Both the position numbers and the translations under genes were made by a program. The notes beneath the pieces are model-generated. The model made no database searches. It was not told the DNA's origin and saw nothing but the letters and a program-made list of their open reading frames with translations. From NCBI GenBank assembly GCA_002224055.1, contig AZLU01000283.1, positions 1 through 47,558 of the forward strand: DNA of 47,558 bases, in the 5' to 3' direction. Below, piece after piece: positions 22,231 through 33,521 of the stretch. The stretch is from Pezizomycotina sp. ARF18 (lineage: Eukaryota; Ascomycota). How positions within the stretch are numbered: position 1 is the first letter of the stretch; every line of letters begins with the position of its first letter.

Positions 22231-23369
22231 TTAATGACCTTTCCGCCGTTTTCTTGCTTTCGGAGGTGATTTGGACATCCGCTCGCTGCAGAACTTGCCG
22301 TAAGCCAGTTTCCCCTGGCGCACATTTCTCTCATGAAGAGCCGTAATTTCGTATTACCCGGAACTCCCGTCCTGCTGTTGCGAGCCTTCATACACCTATA
22401 AACAAGTGTATCCACCCGAGCTTAGTTTTCATGTAGACCGACCGGGTCCCTCCAGATTGCTCGTCCCCTCTCTCTGCGCCAGCAGCTCTGGAATATGATT
22501 TACAATAACCTTCGGAGGTTCTGGGTTGGCGTCTCTGACCGGGTAGGGATTTTTTTTCGGGGGTTTGAGGCGGTGATTAGAGCTGGGCAGCACTCGAGGT
22601 CTTGACCATTTTTGCTAGGAATATCAATAAGCACCGCAAAATTGGTCTGGTTTCCCCTTGTTCTCGCAGGCATGAGTCTAGGTTGCGGATCGTCCGCTCC
22701 CGAATCGTTGCCACGGCTTTCCGGAGAAGAAAGCTCGTAGATCTCAAAATCAGGCTGTGGAATTTCTGCAGACGCGGCGCTATCATTCGCGCAAGCTCCT
22801 ACCGGCGCGCTCGTTTTAGTGATTGTTGTTCTCTCATTGCGCCTGCCACGATTTTGTCGCCGCCCGCCGAACCGCTGACCTCTCCCTGACCTTGTTGGTA
22901 TGGATCCCTAATCTTCCCCTTAAGTCCGATAGCCGAAGCTTGATCCGTCGCTATCCCGTCATCTTTCGAATTTGTAGACTTGGATCCCCCTGTTAATACT
23001 TCGCCCTCTATACTGTCTGGACTGGGCTGAAGGTGGCCGAAAATTTGTGCATCCGGAAGATGCACTCTCCGTTTGCCATCGTGATTCAAACTTCCCTAGA
23101 ATCATCGGGTCCAAAATTTCCTAGCTGAGCGCCGTTGACGGCCACGCTGTCTAGGAGATCTCTAAGTTCCTGCTCGGCGAGATTTCGGTAAGGCGCGCGT
23201 ATTCGGCATCAAATGGCTCAAGACCTCGTCATAATTATTGAGGAAGGGTTTTGAGCGTTTTTGGCGCGGTGATATAACGATGAGAATACTGTGTGATAAT
23301 TGAAGATTGCTTCTGATATCTGCTGGTCTGGAGTTGCACAGGAAATTTCTTAGACGACGATACGTTCAT
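22231..23369 (-). CDS. Unrecognised basic, charged protein
   Basis: I do not recognise this gene, but the minus strand holds connected peptide of good composition. From ATG 23369 it reads MNVSSSKKFPVQLQTSRYQK, then across slips NNYDEVLSHLMPNTR, RNLAEQELRDLLDSVAVNGA and QLGNFGPDDSRE (to about 23095), then HLPDAQIFGHLQPSPDS, LKGKIRDPYQQGQGE and MREQQSLKRARRELARMIAP (to about 22780). The distal part reads SSPESRGNDSGADDPQPRLM, NPYPVRDANPEPPKVIVNHI and LLAQRERGRAIWRDPVG, and after an intron YEITALHERNVRQGKLAYGK, ending SKSPPKARKRRKGH at TAA 22231-22233. The KARKRRK tail resembles a nuclear localisation signal and the helical, charged middle suggests a structural nuclear protein; that is inference only. 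A fungal-specific kinetochore or chromatin component is one possibility. Confidence 0.45.
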
Positions 23370-23584
23370 TTACAGAGAGTATGAAAATAAAAAGAGAGGA
23401 AGCGGCAGAATGGAGGGTAGTGTTTGCTTTCAAATAGAATGAATGGATTGTGTATCTTTACATTCTCGGTCGCGAATATCAGGCAGATGATCGAGCATGC
23501 CAGCAAGCACGGGTTCTGTCATGGTGCCGGTTTGAAGCTCCAAACGTTGGGTAGAAAGGAATATAATACAATAAGTAATAAGTA

Positions 23585-23631
<47 letters not shown>

Positions 23632-24155
23632 CACTGATTGAGAGCGATTGTTATAGAAAATTTTGGAGATTTCTTTTTGGATCATTGTAAGACAATGTTA
23701 TTGTTATTGTTATTATTGTTATATTTATTTTTGAGGCTTATTTACGACCAGACGATATTATTTTATATTAAACCAGTACTGTTTGCCCTTAACCTGCCGA
23801 TGACAATACTTATATCGTACTGAAAAGTCTTTTATCTACCAACTTCCATTTCTATACTCAGCATTCCTATATATCCTTCTCTTCCTCCCTCCGTCTCTCT
23901 ATCTCTCTCTTTCCCTTTCCTTTTCCCTTCTTAATTTTATTCATTTATGAAATACGATACGTTGTACATATACCTCCTTAAAGTACTTGGATAGATTCGT
24001 CTTGCATCTCGTCTCAGCTCCCTCCTTCGCCGCACATTAATACACCAGCGACCGTATGTATTAAAAAGGGAGAGGGGGGAAAAGAAAGGAAGAAAAAGAA
24101 ACGGGAACGAAAAGAATAGAAGGAGACCCTCTAACGACTTATCAACGACGCGAAG
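23370..24155. promoter_or_regulatory. Divergent intergenic region before MMTAG2-like gene
   Basis: Lies between a minus-strand and a plus-strand gene. It contains a (TAA)n repeat (23586-23630), TTATTG repeats near 23697-23725, CT-rich sequence near 23880-23930 and a purine-rich stretch immediately before the ATG at 24156, likely part of the leader. No gene was seen. Confidence 0.5.
23586..23630. repeat. (TAA)n microsatellite
   Basis: About fifteen near-perfect TAA units between the unrecognised minus-strand gene and the MMTAG2-like gene. Confidence 0.9.
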
Positions 24156-25200
24156 ATGGACCTCCTGAAGGGTCCAATCCGTGAAGGCAGCCGGGGTGGA
24201 AGGGGCGAGTTCAAATGGGAGGATGTAAAGACCGACAAGGATCGCGAGAATTACCTCGGCCACTCGCTCATGGCCCCCGTCGGGCGCTGGCAGCACGGGC
24301 GGGACCTGACGTGGTATGCCAAGGGCGGTTCGGGGGCGAAGGGCTCCGAAGAGGCGCAGAAGGAGGAAGCGAGGAAGGCGTGGATGGAGGAGATACGGCG
24401 AATAAAGGAGGCAGAAAACGATGCACTCAGCGAAGCTCTCGGTTCAAGGTTACCCGGCGGCGCACGGACGGCCAGGTGAGTCAGTCGGAAGTGGAACGGG
24501 CGATCAAGGAAGGAGGAGGGGTAGTGGACGAAGCGTCGAAGCCAGGGGAAGATGAAGGGAAAGGCGTCGGTTTCGGTCGAACCGGCACGAGGGCTATGGC
24601 GTGGGATGCGGGACAAGGGGAGGTTTTGGGCGCCGAGCAAAGCGCTTCCAGGAGTGACGCGTATATCAGCGCTAGGGAAGCGAAACAACCCAATGGTGAG
24701 GATAGCCGTGAAGGGCGCATCGATCTCGGAAAGGAGGTGTCGAGGCGGCGGAGAGTGCGGAAAGGAGGAAAACAGGCACGACAGATCGCGTCGTCATCGT
24801 TCACGTTCGCGCTCGCGTTCTCCAAGACGCCACCGAGATAGAGAGTCAAGGCGAGAGTCAAAACGGGAGAGAGAAGATAGTTCGGAGCGACACCAGGCTA
24901 GGGATAAGAGGTCTCGGCATGAAAGCATGATGACGATCACCGACATCGAGAAAAGGGCGAATCCTATGATCGTGAACGGGTTCTAGTAGGGATTATAGAA
25001 CAAAAGACAAACACGACTGTAGCGAGAGGCCTCGTTCTTCAAGACATTGGTCAAGGAATCGGTCAAGGAATCGATCAAGGGATAGAACAAGAGATCGGTC
25101 AAGAGATAGAACCAGAGTTCGGTCAAGAGATAGAACCAGAGATCGGTCAAGAGATAGAACAAGAGACCGGTCAAAAGATCGACTAAGGAATCGGGACTGA
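24156..25200 (+). CDS. MMTAG2-like protein with C-terminal RS domain
   Basis: Belongs to the family of human multiple-myeloma tumour-associated protein 2 (C1orf35), whose molecular role is not established. The start at 24156 gives [20 protein letters not shown], then [38 protein letters not shown] and [20 protein letters not shown] (to about 24445), the conserved N-terminal domain almost word for word. After a slip the middle is charged and low in conservation. The C-terminus is arginine-serine rich: [20 protein letters not shown] (about 24795-24855), then a run of 24-bp tandem units (about 25050-25195) encoding RSRDRTRD, with closing KDRLRNRD and TGA 25198-25200. The intervening stop codons near 24985 and 25016 reflect slips or an unrecognised intron. 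An RS tail suggests a nuclear, splicing-associated role (inference). Confidence 0.85.
25050..25195 (+). repeat. 24-bp tandem repeat encoding RS/RD octapeptides
   Basis: Successive units built on CGGTCAAGAGATAGAACCAG plus AGAT, each encoding RSRDRTRD with drift at a few positions; shorter 12-bp RSRN units lead in. Lies in the 3' coding end of the MMTAG2-like gene. Confidence 0.85.
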
Positions 25201-25559
25201 TACGAGAGACATCTCAAATCTTCCACACAGCCAGAGGATCACTGTTTGTGCGGGCAACTACAGAATTTAAAAAATGGAAAAGGAGATAGAAATAAAGGCG
25301 AACACCGTATCATCAAATCGCAGTAAACGCACACATAACTCTGTACACTCACTGCGATCTCCGCGCTTTGCCTGTTTTGGGGATGAAAATCGAACTTGAC
25401 CACCACCATGTTTTTTGTAAGATATAAGCGTGTGTATAGATTTAAAGAACGAGATGGGGTTTTGATGCAATAGGTAATGATTTACTGATTAACACGATAT
25501 AATTATATTGTCGTAGTAACTAGATTCTTTTGAGAATTAAGTAACTATACGAGAGCAAC
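25201..25559. other. Convergent spacer
   Basis: Between the ends of the MMTAG2-like and glucosidase I genes. AT-rich, no conserved frame; should contain both 3' UTRs and polyadenylation sites. Confidence 0.5.
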
Positions 25560-28500
25560 CTAGTAGGGTGGTGTCTCCGGCATGCACATGATGCTCACTA
25601 CAAGCGACGTCCAACCAAGGAAGTGTTGTACACCTTTCGCATTGCCAGTCTCTTGCTCATACTGCTCCCACGCGAATCCCGTCTTTCCCACACCTTGAAG
25701 ACGTTGTCTACTAAGTTAACCTCAGCTCTTTGTAAAGTGCCGTAGCCCGTTCTTGGTGTGGGCCGGCATTCGAGCCGAGATCCTGATTATTTTAGCGCCT
25801 CCGTTAGTAATTCATATAACGTTGAGGACAAGGACTACCTTTGGGGAAATACTCACGAGCAAGTTTTTCAAAATCAGGTAGTTGATATTAACCCAATTGG
25901 GCCTCTCCAGTAATTTTCGCCTTTACTATAGAACTCGTCCTGCTTAGATATACTGCGGATACCATACGGACTCCACATCTGCTCGGGATCGGCGAGCATA
26001 TCCAAGATCGGTCCTATTTTTTCAGAATCGCGCGCAGCAGGCCGAGCATGAAGGGAAAAAGCGACAGGTATCCCTTGTGGCACACGTGAATGCTCTCGTT
26101 GTTCTCATCGACGGTTGCGTCGCAATAAGTTTTATGCTCTTGGCTCCAATGCAGGTCGTCGATGTTTCTGACCATGGCGTTCTCAAAGCGGGCATACTCG
26201 TTCGAGTCGTCATCTTCGCGATGATCGTCGAAATCTTTCTCATGGCCCGGGTCATCATAGCCATCCAGCTTATGAGGTCAACGTGGAGTTCGCCCGTGTG
26301 TGGCGGTTCGGCCCGAGGGTAGTCATCGAGACGCTGGTTAAACAATAACCCGGCGCGCGGCCACGCCACCGGTAAGCCTCCTTCGACGAGAACGCCTCAC
26401 GATCGAACGCGCGCACTTCCCTTTCTGAGTTTCTCGAAACCAGTAATAATACCGCCGGAGGGATGGATAGAGAGTCCTTAGGTAATGGAGAGCATTTTCT
26501 GGGCTCTTCAACATGGTAGAGTACAAGTCTGCCCGATGCCATCTCCCCTCCAAGTACCCTCTGGTCGGCCGTGTTTTCTGTAACTGTAAATCGGGCGGTA
26601 AATTTACATGTCAACCAAAACATAATATATTCCTTACTCTGCACTAAGTTGCATTAAAAGCAAAGGGGAATATACGTCCAGATATTGAGACATGGAAAGA
26701 AGGATAAACTAACAGCTAAAGTTTTTCTCGCCCGACTGCCACGCCATGTCGATGTACCTTTGTAAGATAAAGAAAAGAGTGGGCGGGTTTGCATAGTGAG
26801 GATACTGGGTTTGGAATTCCTTCGGGACCTTGCTTCGGGCCTCTAACCCCAAAATCTGTTCCCTGGCGATCCAACCGTCTTCGTCTATCAATGAGAACCA
26901 GCTCCTAACAATTTCCAATCTATAGTGTTTGGCGATCATTTCAAGGTCAGAAACTTGATATGTGAAGGATTTATTTTCCAAGCCGTGCGGATATCTGCAC
27001 TTACGCCAGGTCTGTATCCCACTCGATAATGGGGATCAGATGAAATCCTTCGTCCCAGAGAAAGCCGCGAGGGAAGAACGGTCTACTCGGTATCGAGGTA
27101 AAAGCGAAGAAGGCCCTTCTTCGTGCACCACGCCTTTTTGCATGTTGATCTTTGCCTCTTCCCAAAAGTTTTCTTCGTCTTCGGCGTACGGCGTGCGGTC
27201 CACGACCGATGAACCGTGGAAGAAGCCTATGCCTCCAAGTAAATTGGAGAATAATGTGCGAGCAAATTTCTCGTACTTATTTGTATCAAAAGGAGGCTTC
27301 CGTACAAAAATTGACTCGAATCGAGAGACGAAGTTATCGGACAAGGAGGACAATTCCTGTGTCAAAATGTCCGCTTCGCGCCTGCCGTTAGTTTCATTAC
27401 CTTTAATGAGACGACGAACTTGCGCCACAAAGCAAAGTTCTAGCTGTGAAGAAACTTACAGGTCATAGCTTTTGAAGCTGATCCCGAAGAAAACAAGACG
27501 TCAAACTTCCTCACAGGAGCTGTTAGTGTCTTGACATTCAAACATCCTACCGGCCGGAGAGAGAGAGAAAAACTTTGCCTTCTTTTTTTTTAATACAAAA
27601 AGTTTCATTTGACATTCCAAGGATCAATTACCTCAAACGGCCCTCAAAAACTTTCTGGACAAGCTGAAGGTTGCCCGGTGCATACTGATTACCTAGAGTG
27701 TACGTCTCCCAGGGCGGTGGGTGGTTTTCAGCTCCAAAGCGAGCCATAAGGGACTTCGCCATGTTCTCAAACTGATAGAACAAAATTTCTATTTGAAAGA
27801 AAAAGTGCTCCATTACTACCTGCGAGGCTTTTGAAAGGGTGCAATATGGGGTGGAGCTAATATACTAAGTGGCGAGGGGGCTGCCTACCCTTGGCCCTCC
27901 ACACTTGCTCCATCGGAAGAGTAAAAGATTGAAAGAATGTGCGGGATAGATCCCGTTCCTTTTCTAGTTCGGGGTGTCCTCTTGCCGGAGCTCTGTTTGT
28001 CGATGGCCCTGTTGTTATCTCAAGCTTGAAGTTGCCCAACCCTGCATTCGACCCCGACAACGTAACTGGCCCTTGAAGCCCTGCGACCGACGAGAATTCA
28101 GCTCGACGGTTCCTGACTAGCCTCTGCAACTCCTATTGAGGGAAATAAAGGGGGTATTCCATAATTGAAAATTGGGAGAACGAGCAGAAAAAATAAGAGG
28201 GAGAGATCAAGGGAAGGCTAGCTCGGCAAATATCGCGAGCGCTAGTCCCGCAAGATTGGTATACCTTTGGGTCGATATTGTTCTCTATAACGATGTTACC
28301 GCTGTCCATCAAGCCAGTATAAATACCATGGTTGTTTGAGGTTTGAAGGCGCTGCAATTTATTCATTTTAGTCTATTTAAGACAAAAGAAGAAAAGAAAA
28401 GATGAGAAAGGATAGCCTTCGTCGGCTTAAGGCCGCGCCTTTGCTTCTTCATAACGTACCATCGTTTCTCAGCTTTCCCTTATACGAATACCCCAGTTTC

Positions 28501-29174
28501 CACCTGTAGAGTTGAAGTCGCTATAGATTCGTATCAGTTCATCTTCTTCAAGTCTAATTCTATGGGAAGCGAAATTGTGATGGTATTATCGTCTAAAAAA
28601 AGAGGTATAAAAGACCTCTTCTTCTTCTTCTTCTTCTTCTTCTTCTTCTGGATTTCGATTTCGTACCGTGCTGACCTCGGTATCTTAACCAGATGCGTTT
28701 CTATATCGATTTTATTGCCTTGGTCGCGAATGACTTGGGACCTCCGGCTCTGAGGTCGTATTCCTCCCAACCGTAACCCGCCATGTTATCATTTTGCTCA
28801 CAGGTGTGCCTAAATGCTGTAGAAGCATATATATGGACTTATTAGCGATCGGTGAGAATATACGTATAAAAAATAAATATATAGAATAGCGTTGGCCACA
28901 AGACTCACTTTGCGTAGGGCTCTGGAAGTCTTCCACGCGGGACCACAGCATGCCTGTGAAGAGGCTGGCGGGTATCCTGGCCTCATACCCAAGTATAGGC
29001 TAGGATTGTATGGCCCCCACATGAGAGATTGATTCTTGAGCATTTCCATGTGCGTTTATTATGATATTGGTGGGGCTTCTGCTAGGCAATTCCATGGAAA
29101 AAGCAGCAGCAACGATAGCTGTAAGATATTGTTATTGAAGCTGATTCAGCTAGCGGTAATAGTAATATTCGCAT
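25560..29174 (-). CDS. Mannosyl-oligosaccharide glucosidase (processing alpha-glucosidase I, GH63)
   Basis: ER-lumenal enzyme (yeast CWH41/GLS1) that removes the terminal alpha-1,2-glucose from newly attached N-glycans. The N-terminus is uncertain: ATG 29174 is one choice, and a hydrophobic [15 protein letters not shown] near 29110 is a likely signal segment. Then [20 protein letters not shown] (about 29040-28980), [23 protein letters not shown], an intron containing (GAA)n, and [15 protein letters not shown]. Middle exons give [47 protein letters not shown] and [16 protein letters not shown]. The GH63 block [20 protein letters not shown] (about 27070-27010) carries the catalytic-acid Asp region; [57 protein letters not shown] and, near the end, [17 protein letters not shown] with the second catalytic carboxylate region follow. 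Stop TAG at 25560-25562. Many one-base slips; several introns. Confidence 0.94.
28616..28649. repeat. (CTT)n microsatellite in a glucosidase I intron
   Basis: About eleven CTT units, GAA on the coding strand. It lies between a donor GTCAGC after the THLVKIP exon and the acceptor before [11 protein letters not shown], so it is intronic despite looking like a long Arg, Glu or Lys run in translation. Confidence 0.8.
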
Positions 29175-30654
29175 TGCTAATAATACGCCTTTCTGATCTG
29201 GCGGTTCTGCAGTAGTTTTTTGTTCCCTTTAATTCGTTTCCTTTTCTATCGGGTTCTTCATGTGCTTTATCTTATATTTGTCGTGCCCGGATTCTAGAAG
29301 GGTGTTGTTTCGTTTCCCGCCTTCTTTTGCCCTTGAACTGGGAGAGCGAGGAAAATACTTTGAAATTGCTTGAGCACTCGCTAGCCAAAAAAAAAAAAAA
29401 AAAAAAAAGAAAAAGAGAAAGCCCACTTAATCAGGCGCCTTCCTTCTCTGTCTGAGGCCACGGAAAATCGGACACAGTTTTGATTAAGCGTGTGGATGTG
29501 GAGGACGGCCTATCCTCGCCTTGACCGAATCGCTGAAGCTCTGAAAGATCCGTCGAGAATAGAAAAGTAAGCTTTGAGGAAGCTAGTAGAATCCTACAAT
29601 TCTTTGTAGTGATCAGAGTTCGATAATACTGTTTATGAAAGAATGAACAACGGTTACGAAGATTTGATATCCATTCATGCAGGAATAAAGTAGAGTATAT
29701 AATTTTACTACTAAAAATAAGTATGTGAAATTGGTACGGTGTCAGGGATCTATTACTAGCACTTGTAGCTACCTGCCGGGCAAGAAGAAAAGAAAGAAAG
29801 AAAGAAGGAAGGAAAAAAGAGTAAATTTAAGCAACGGGTCCCCCGCCCCACCTAGTCTCTCGTTGGACGCTCCTGCACCATTTTATTGAAAATACAAGTA
29901 ATGTAAATACCATTAAGCGCCTTTCAAATAGTCTAGAGTTAGTCAACGCTTTTTTTTTTTTTTTTTTTCGAAAAAAAGGGCTTCGGATATATGTTATAAC
30001 CAAGTTACAAGTGTGTGTGTGTGTGTAAATTATTTTAATTTATATAATTATCCCTCGTCCTTAGCATCTTTTTATACTGACGGGATACCCCTAAGGACCT
30101 CTGAGTTTATTATAAACATGTCTTTTTATCCGCTAATACAAGTATTTGATTGCGCACGATTACATGTATGCAGGCTATTTAACTATAAATAAGTATATAG
30201 TGACTCTCTATCACTTCCCTCAACAAGTACAATAAGCTCGAATCGGAAAAAAAAAAAAAAAAAAAAAAAAAAACATACAGATACACGTTCAAAACCTATC
30301 AATATGGTCGTGTATAATTGACTATGTTTAGAAAATAGATCGGTAGGTTATTAAGATGACAATACGATTATTGAACTCAGATATACCAAGCTGCTAGACT
30401 GAACTCAGATATGGCTGAAATGCGAGACTGAACTTTTTTACTTAGCCCTTCCTCGCTTTGAGCCGGATGGCGTATAAGGAAATATACATTTTGTTCCATC
30501 AATTTTTTTTTTTTTTGTTATTTTGTTCTTCTTTAATTGCTTTTATTTCATTTTTTTTTAAGAACTCATATTGATTCCACTAATCCTTTCCTTTCGGTTT
30601 TCTTCCTCTCGATAGCTAGAAAAGACCTGCTTTCTTTGAAGTTTACCACCCATC
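29175..30654. other. Spacer between glucosidase I start and formate dehydrogenase end
   Basis: About 1.5 kb without a recognisable gene. It should hold the glucosidase I promoter (right of 29175) and the formate dehydrogenase 3' UTR. It is studded with homopolymers: A at 29387-29408, T at about 29951-29968, A at 30247-30273 and T near 30507-30518, plus a GT repeat at about 30010-30026. Confidence 0.55.
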
Positions 30655-30907
30655 TTATTTCTTATCCCTCTGGCCGTAGGCTTTAGTGGCGTAGTCACCT
30701 CCAAAACAATCAAATCCGTAGGGACCTAGAATTCACGGTGTAAAAACGTGTTAATTATTTTATTTTATTAATAATTCAACAAATGTGCACCATGCAGTAT
30801 CAATTCTTTTTGTGGGAAATGGAGGGAACGTACGTAATCGTGTTTACCGGTGAGATAGCTCTCCAGGATCCTCTTTGTGCCATCTGCGTAGCGGCGTTGA
30901 GCATCAA

Positions 30908-30941
<34 letters not shown>

Positions 30942-32993
30942 GAAATCAGGTTAGTCCTATTGATATCATGAGGAATAAACATTGGTCGTATCCTGAGTAT
31001 AGCTTCTTGAGTTATTTACCGTAGTCCCAGACCTAAGGGAAATTTCACAAAATGTTAGCATATCGTTCAAATGAGAAAACAACACTGGGAAACTAAAGCA
31101 AACTTACATATGAGGTACCATCGCATTGCCGCCACCGTTAGGATTCTTAGCAGTACGAAGCGGGTGGTCCCTTGGGGCAGGTTGAGGGAACCTATACGAA
31201 AGTCTTAGCAGGACTAAACAAAACCGTTGGCAGCTTGTTAATCGTCAAAGAAAGATTAAAATAAAAAAAAAAACCCCTACCAAACATCACCACCGTATCC
31301 CTTCAGGTGACCAGACTTCAATGCTTCCACGACGTCTTCCTTGACAACGATGGCACCACGCGCCGTGTTGACTAGCCATGACCCTTCTTCATTTGCCAAT
31401 CAATTCCTTGTTGAACAGTCCCTTTGTCTTTCGTGCAACGGGCAGTTGATAGTGACGACGTCACACTGGGCCACCATGTCTTCCAGCTTGTCAACCCGGC
31501 GGCAACCAATCTCTTTCTCGGCTTCTGCGTTGAGGGGCTATAAGCATGAAAAAAATAACGAACTCATAGAGATTAGTAGCTAAGCGAGTACTGGTGGGGG
31601 ATTCATTTCTTTTTCTTTTCTTTTTTTTTTTTTCCCTTCTTTGTGTGAAAGAATGACTTTCGATTGTTGTGGGTTTACCTGGTAATCAAAGTATAACAAT
31701 TCCTTGCAGTCAAACGGCTTGAGACGCCTCAAGACACGTTCGCCAATGCGGCCAGCACAACGGTGCCGACGACCTTGTTCTCGAGATCCATGAATCTTAG
31801 CGACGGCAGCGACATCCCAATCGCACGCTCGACCATTTCGTGCGCAGGGACAAAATTGCGGGACGAGAGTGAGGATAGTCAAGAGGACATCTGTACTTAT
31901 TTTTTAGCCTGCATAGCTTCGTATATACCACCGACTGTCGGTTCTTTTCTACAAAAGGTGGAAGGAGAGCTTACGTTCGGCGACAGAAACGACATTGCTC
32001 CTGGAACAATAGTTAGCAAGGGCCGATAGACCGTCCTTTGAGGGACATTGGTCGATAAGAGGTAACTTGCCCTGTGCATTCGGCAACAGTAATCCCTCCA
32101 TTGGTCTTGTTCGCAGCATTCAGATCAACATGATCGGAACCTGTGAACAAGCAGGTTAAAAAATATTAGAAAACATAATGAAACAATATCGGGAATATAA
32201 ATGAAACGGAGTGAAAAGAAAGTTCCGAAAAGAAAGCGAAGAAGGCGCGTTTTTATATAGAAATGGAATTGTAACGTACCAATACCAGCAGTGATGGCAA
32301 GCTTTAGCTTCTTTGCCTTGGCGAGTCGCTCGCAGTTAAGTATCCCGGGTGAAAGCTATTCCATGGGGTTCAGATCAGTATTTCCACTAAATAGAAATGA
32401 TAGCTCTCTCCATCCCCCCCAAAAAAAAAAAAAACACAAATAGATAAAATAAATCAAAATAAAAATAAAAAGAGGGTTAACTCTTACGGCGTAGTAATGA
32501 TGATTTCGGCATCAACCAATTCTTGGTCAAATTTCGAATTTTCCCTTCCTTGTCGGAGGTTGTAACAAGGGTATGGCCCTGATCTTCAAGCCACTTCCTT
32601 ATACCCAACTCGTTCTCCGTGGTGCCGAGTAGACCGGCCTGTTGTTGGGCATGAACTCCGCCTATAATATTCATATATTTTTGCATCGACAAATGGTGAG
32701 CAATTCCTCAGTTCTAGAAGAAAGAAAAACCCCTCTTTAACGGTTTGAGGAGCTCTTACATCGTAGAGAACGGCGAGAACTTTGACCTATTAAAGAGATT
32801 GGAGCATGAGCCGTTAGTCATTCTGTGGTTGCTCTGTATCAAGCAATATAGGCAGCCAATAGCTAGTTATCAAGGGCGTAACCTACCATATTTGCTTTTG
32901 TGGTTGAGAAGTTCTTGGCTTGATATCCTGTTTTTTATAAATGAAGGGAAAGGATTAAAATTTTACTTCCTGTAAAGAGATTCGTTGGTTCTT

Positions 32994-33035
<42 letters not shown>

Positions 33036-33521
33036 GGAGAGAAAAAAGGAAGAGGGAGAGGGAGAGCTAGCTTCCATACAATAGTATAGTCGAACAAATC
33101 TGAAAGCAGTAAGAAATTGAATAGAGAAAAGAAAGAAAGAAAGAAAGAAAAGAATAGAATGGCAAAGGAGAAAAGCCAATGCTGTGATTACTTGAACGTT
33201 GAAGCCATATTACAAAATGATAGTACACAGGCGCAGGGTGTATATATGTTGTTGATAATCAGTAGCGGATATACAGCTGTGAGCTTGAATGGAGCAACTA
33301 AAAGCTGAATGCAACATTCAAAGAAGTGGGTTGGTTCCCAGGAGGTACTCACTAAGTGAATTTGCAATAGTAGTAGCAGTAGGATCGATATTTTGAAGGA
33401 TTCTGGAATTTTTGAAGGTAGTTGTGGTGTTGATGTCGGTGGTGTTAATCAAGGCGGGGCATCGAGCTTTCATATATCTAGTACCGCGAAGGCAACCACG
33501 GAGTGCCCCTCCGGCTAGCAT
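30655..33521 (-). CDS. NAD-dependent formate dehydrogenase
   Basis: Oxidises formate to CO2 with NAD+. Minus strand from ATG 33521: [20 protein letters not shown], then [20 protein letters not shown], Arg-rich and poor in acidic residues, like a mitochondrial presequence. A 27-nt exon (32760-32786) encodes VKVLAVLYD; the next gives [20 protein letters not shown] and [20 protein letters not shown]. Then [55 protein letters not shown] and [12 protein letters not shown]. The substrate/NAD sites [15 protein letters not shown] and [11 protein letters not shown] precede an intron. [15 protein letters not shown], then [20 protein letters not shown] (about 30900-30845) and finally [15 protein letters not shown] end at TAA 30655-30657. 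Domain order matches fungal enzymes of about 360-410 residues. Slips interrupt the NAD-binding exon near 31770-31880. Confidence 0.95.
32760..32786 (-). other. 27-nt micro-exon of formate dehydrogenase
   Basis: On the minus strand the sequence is bounded by an AG acceptor (32787-32788) and a GTAAGAG donor (32759 downward) and encodes exactly nine residues, VKVLAVLYD, the first beta strand of the mature enzyme. It joins in frame to [10 protein letters not shown]. Confidence 0.75.

Noticed and set aside
24251-24861. Long minus-strand open frames (145 and 126 codons)
   Set aside because: They are antisense shadows of the GC-rich MMTAG2-like exon, whose plus strand matches a known family.
28534-28770. 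Poly-Lys/Arg/Glu tract inside glucosidase I
   Set aside because: Splice sites place the (GAA)n in an intron; the flanking exons read ETHLVKIP and [11 protein letters not shown] without it.
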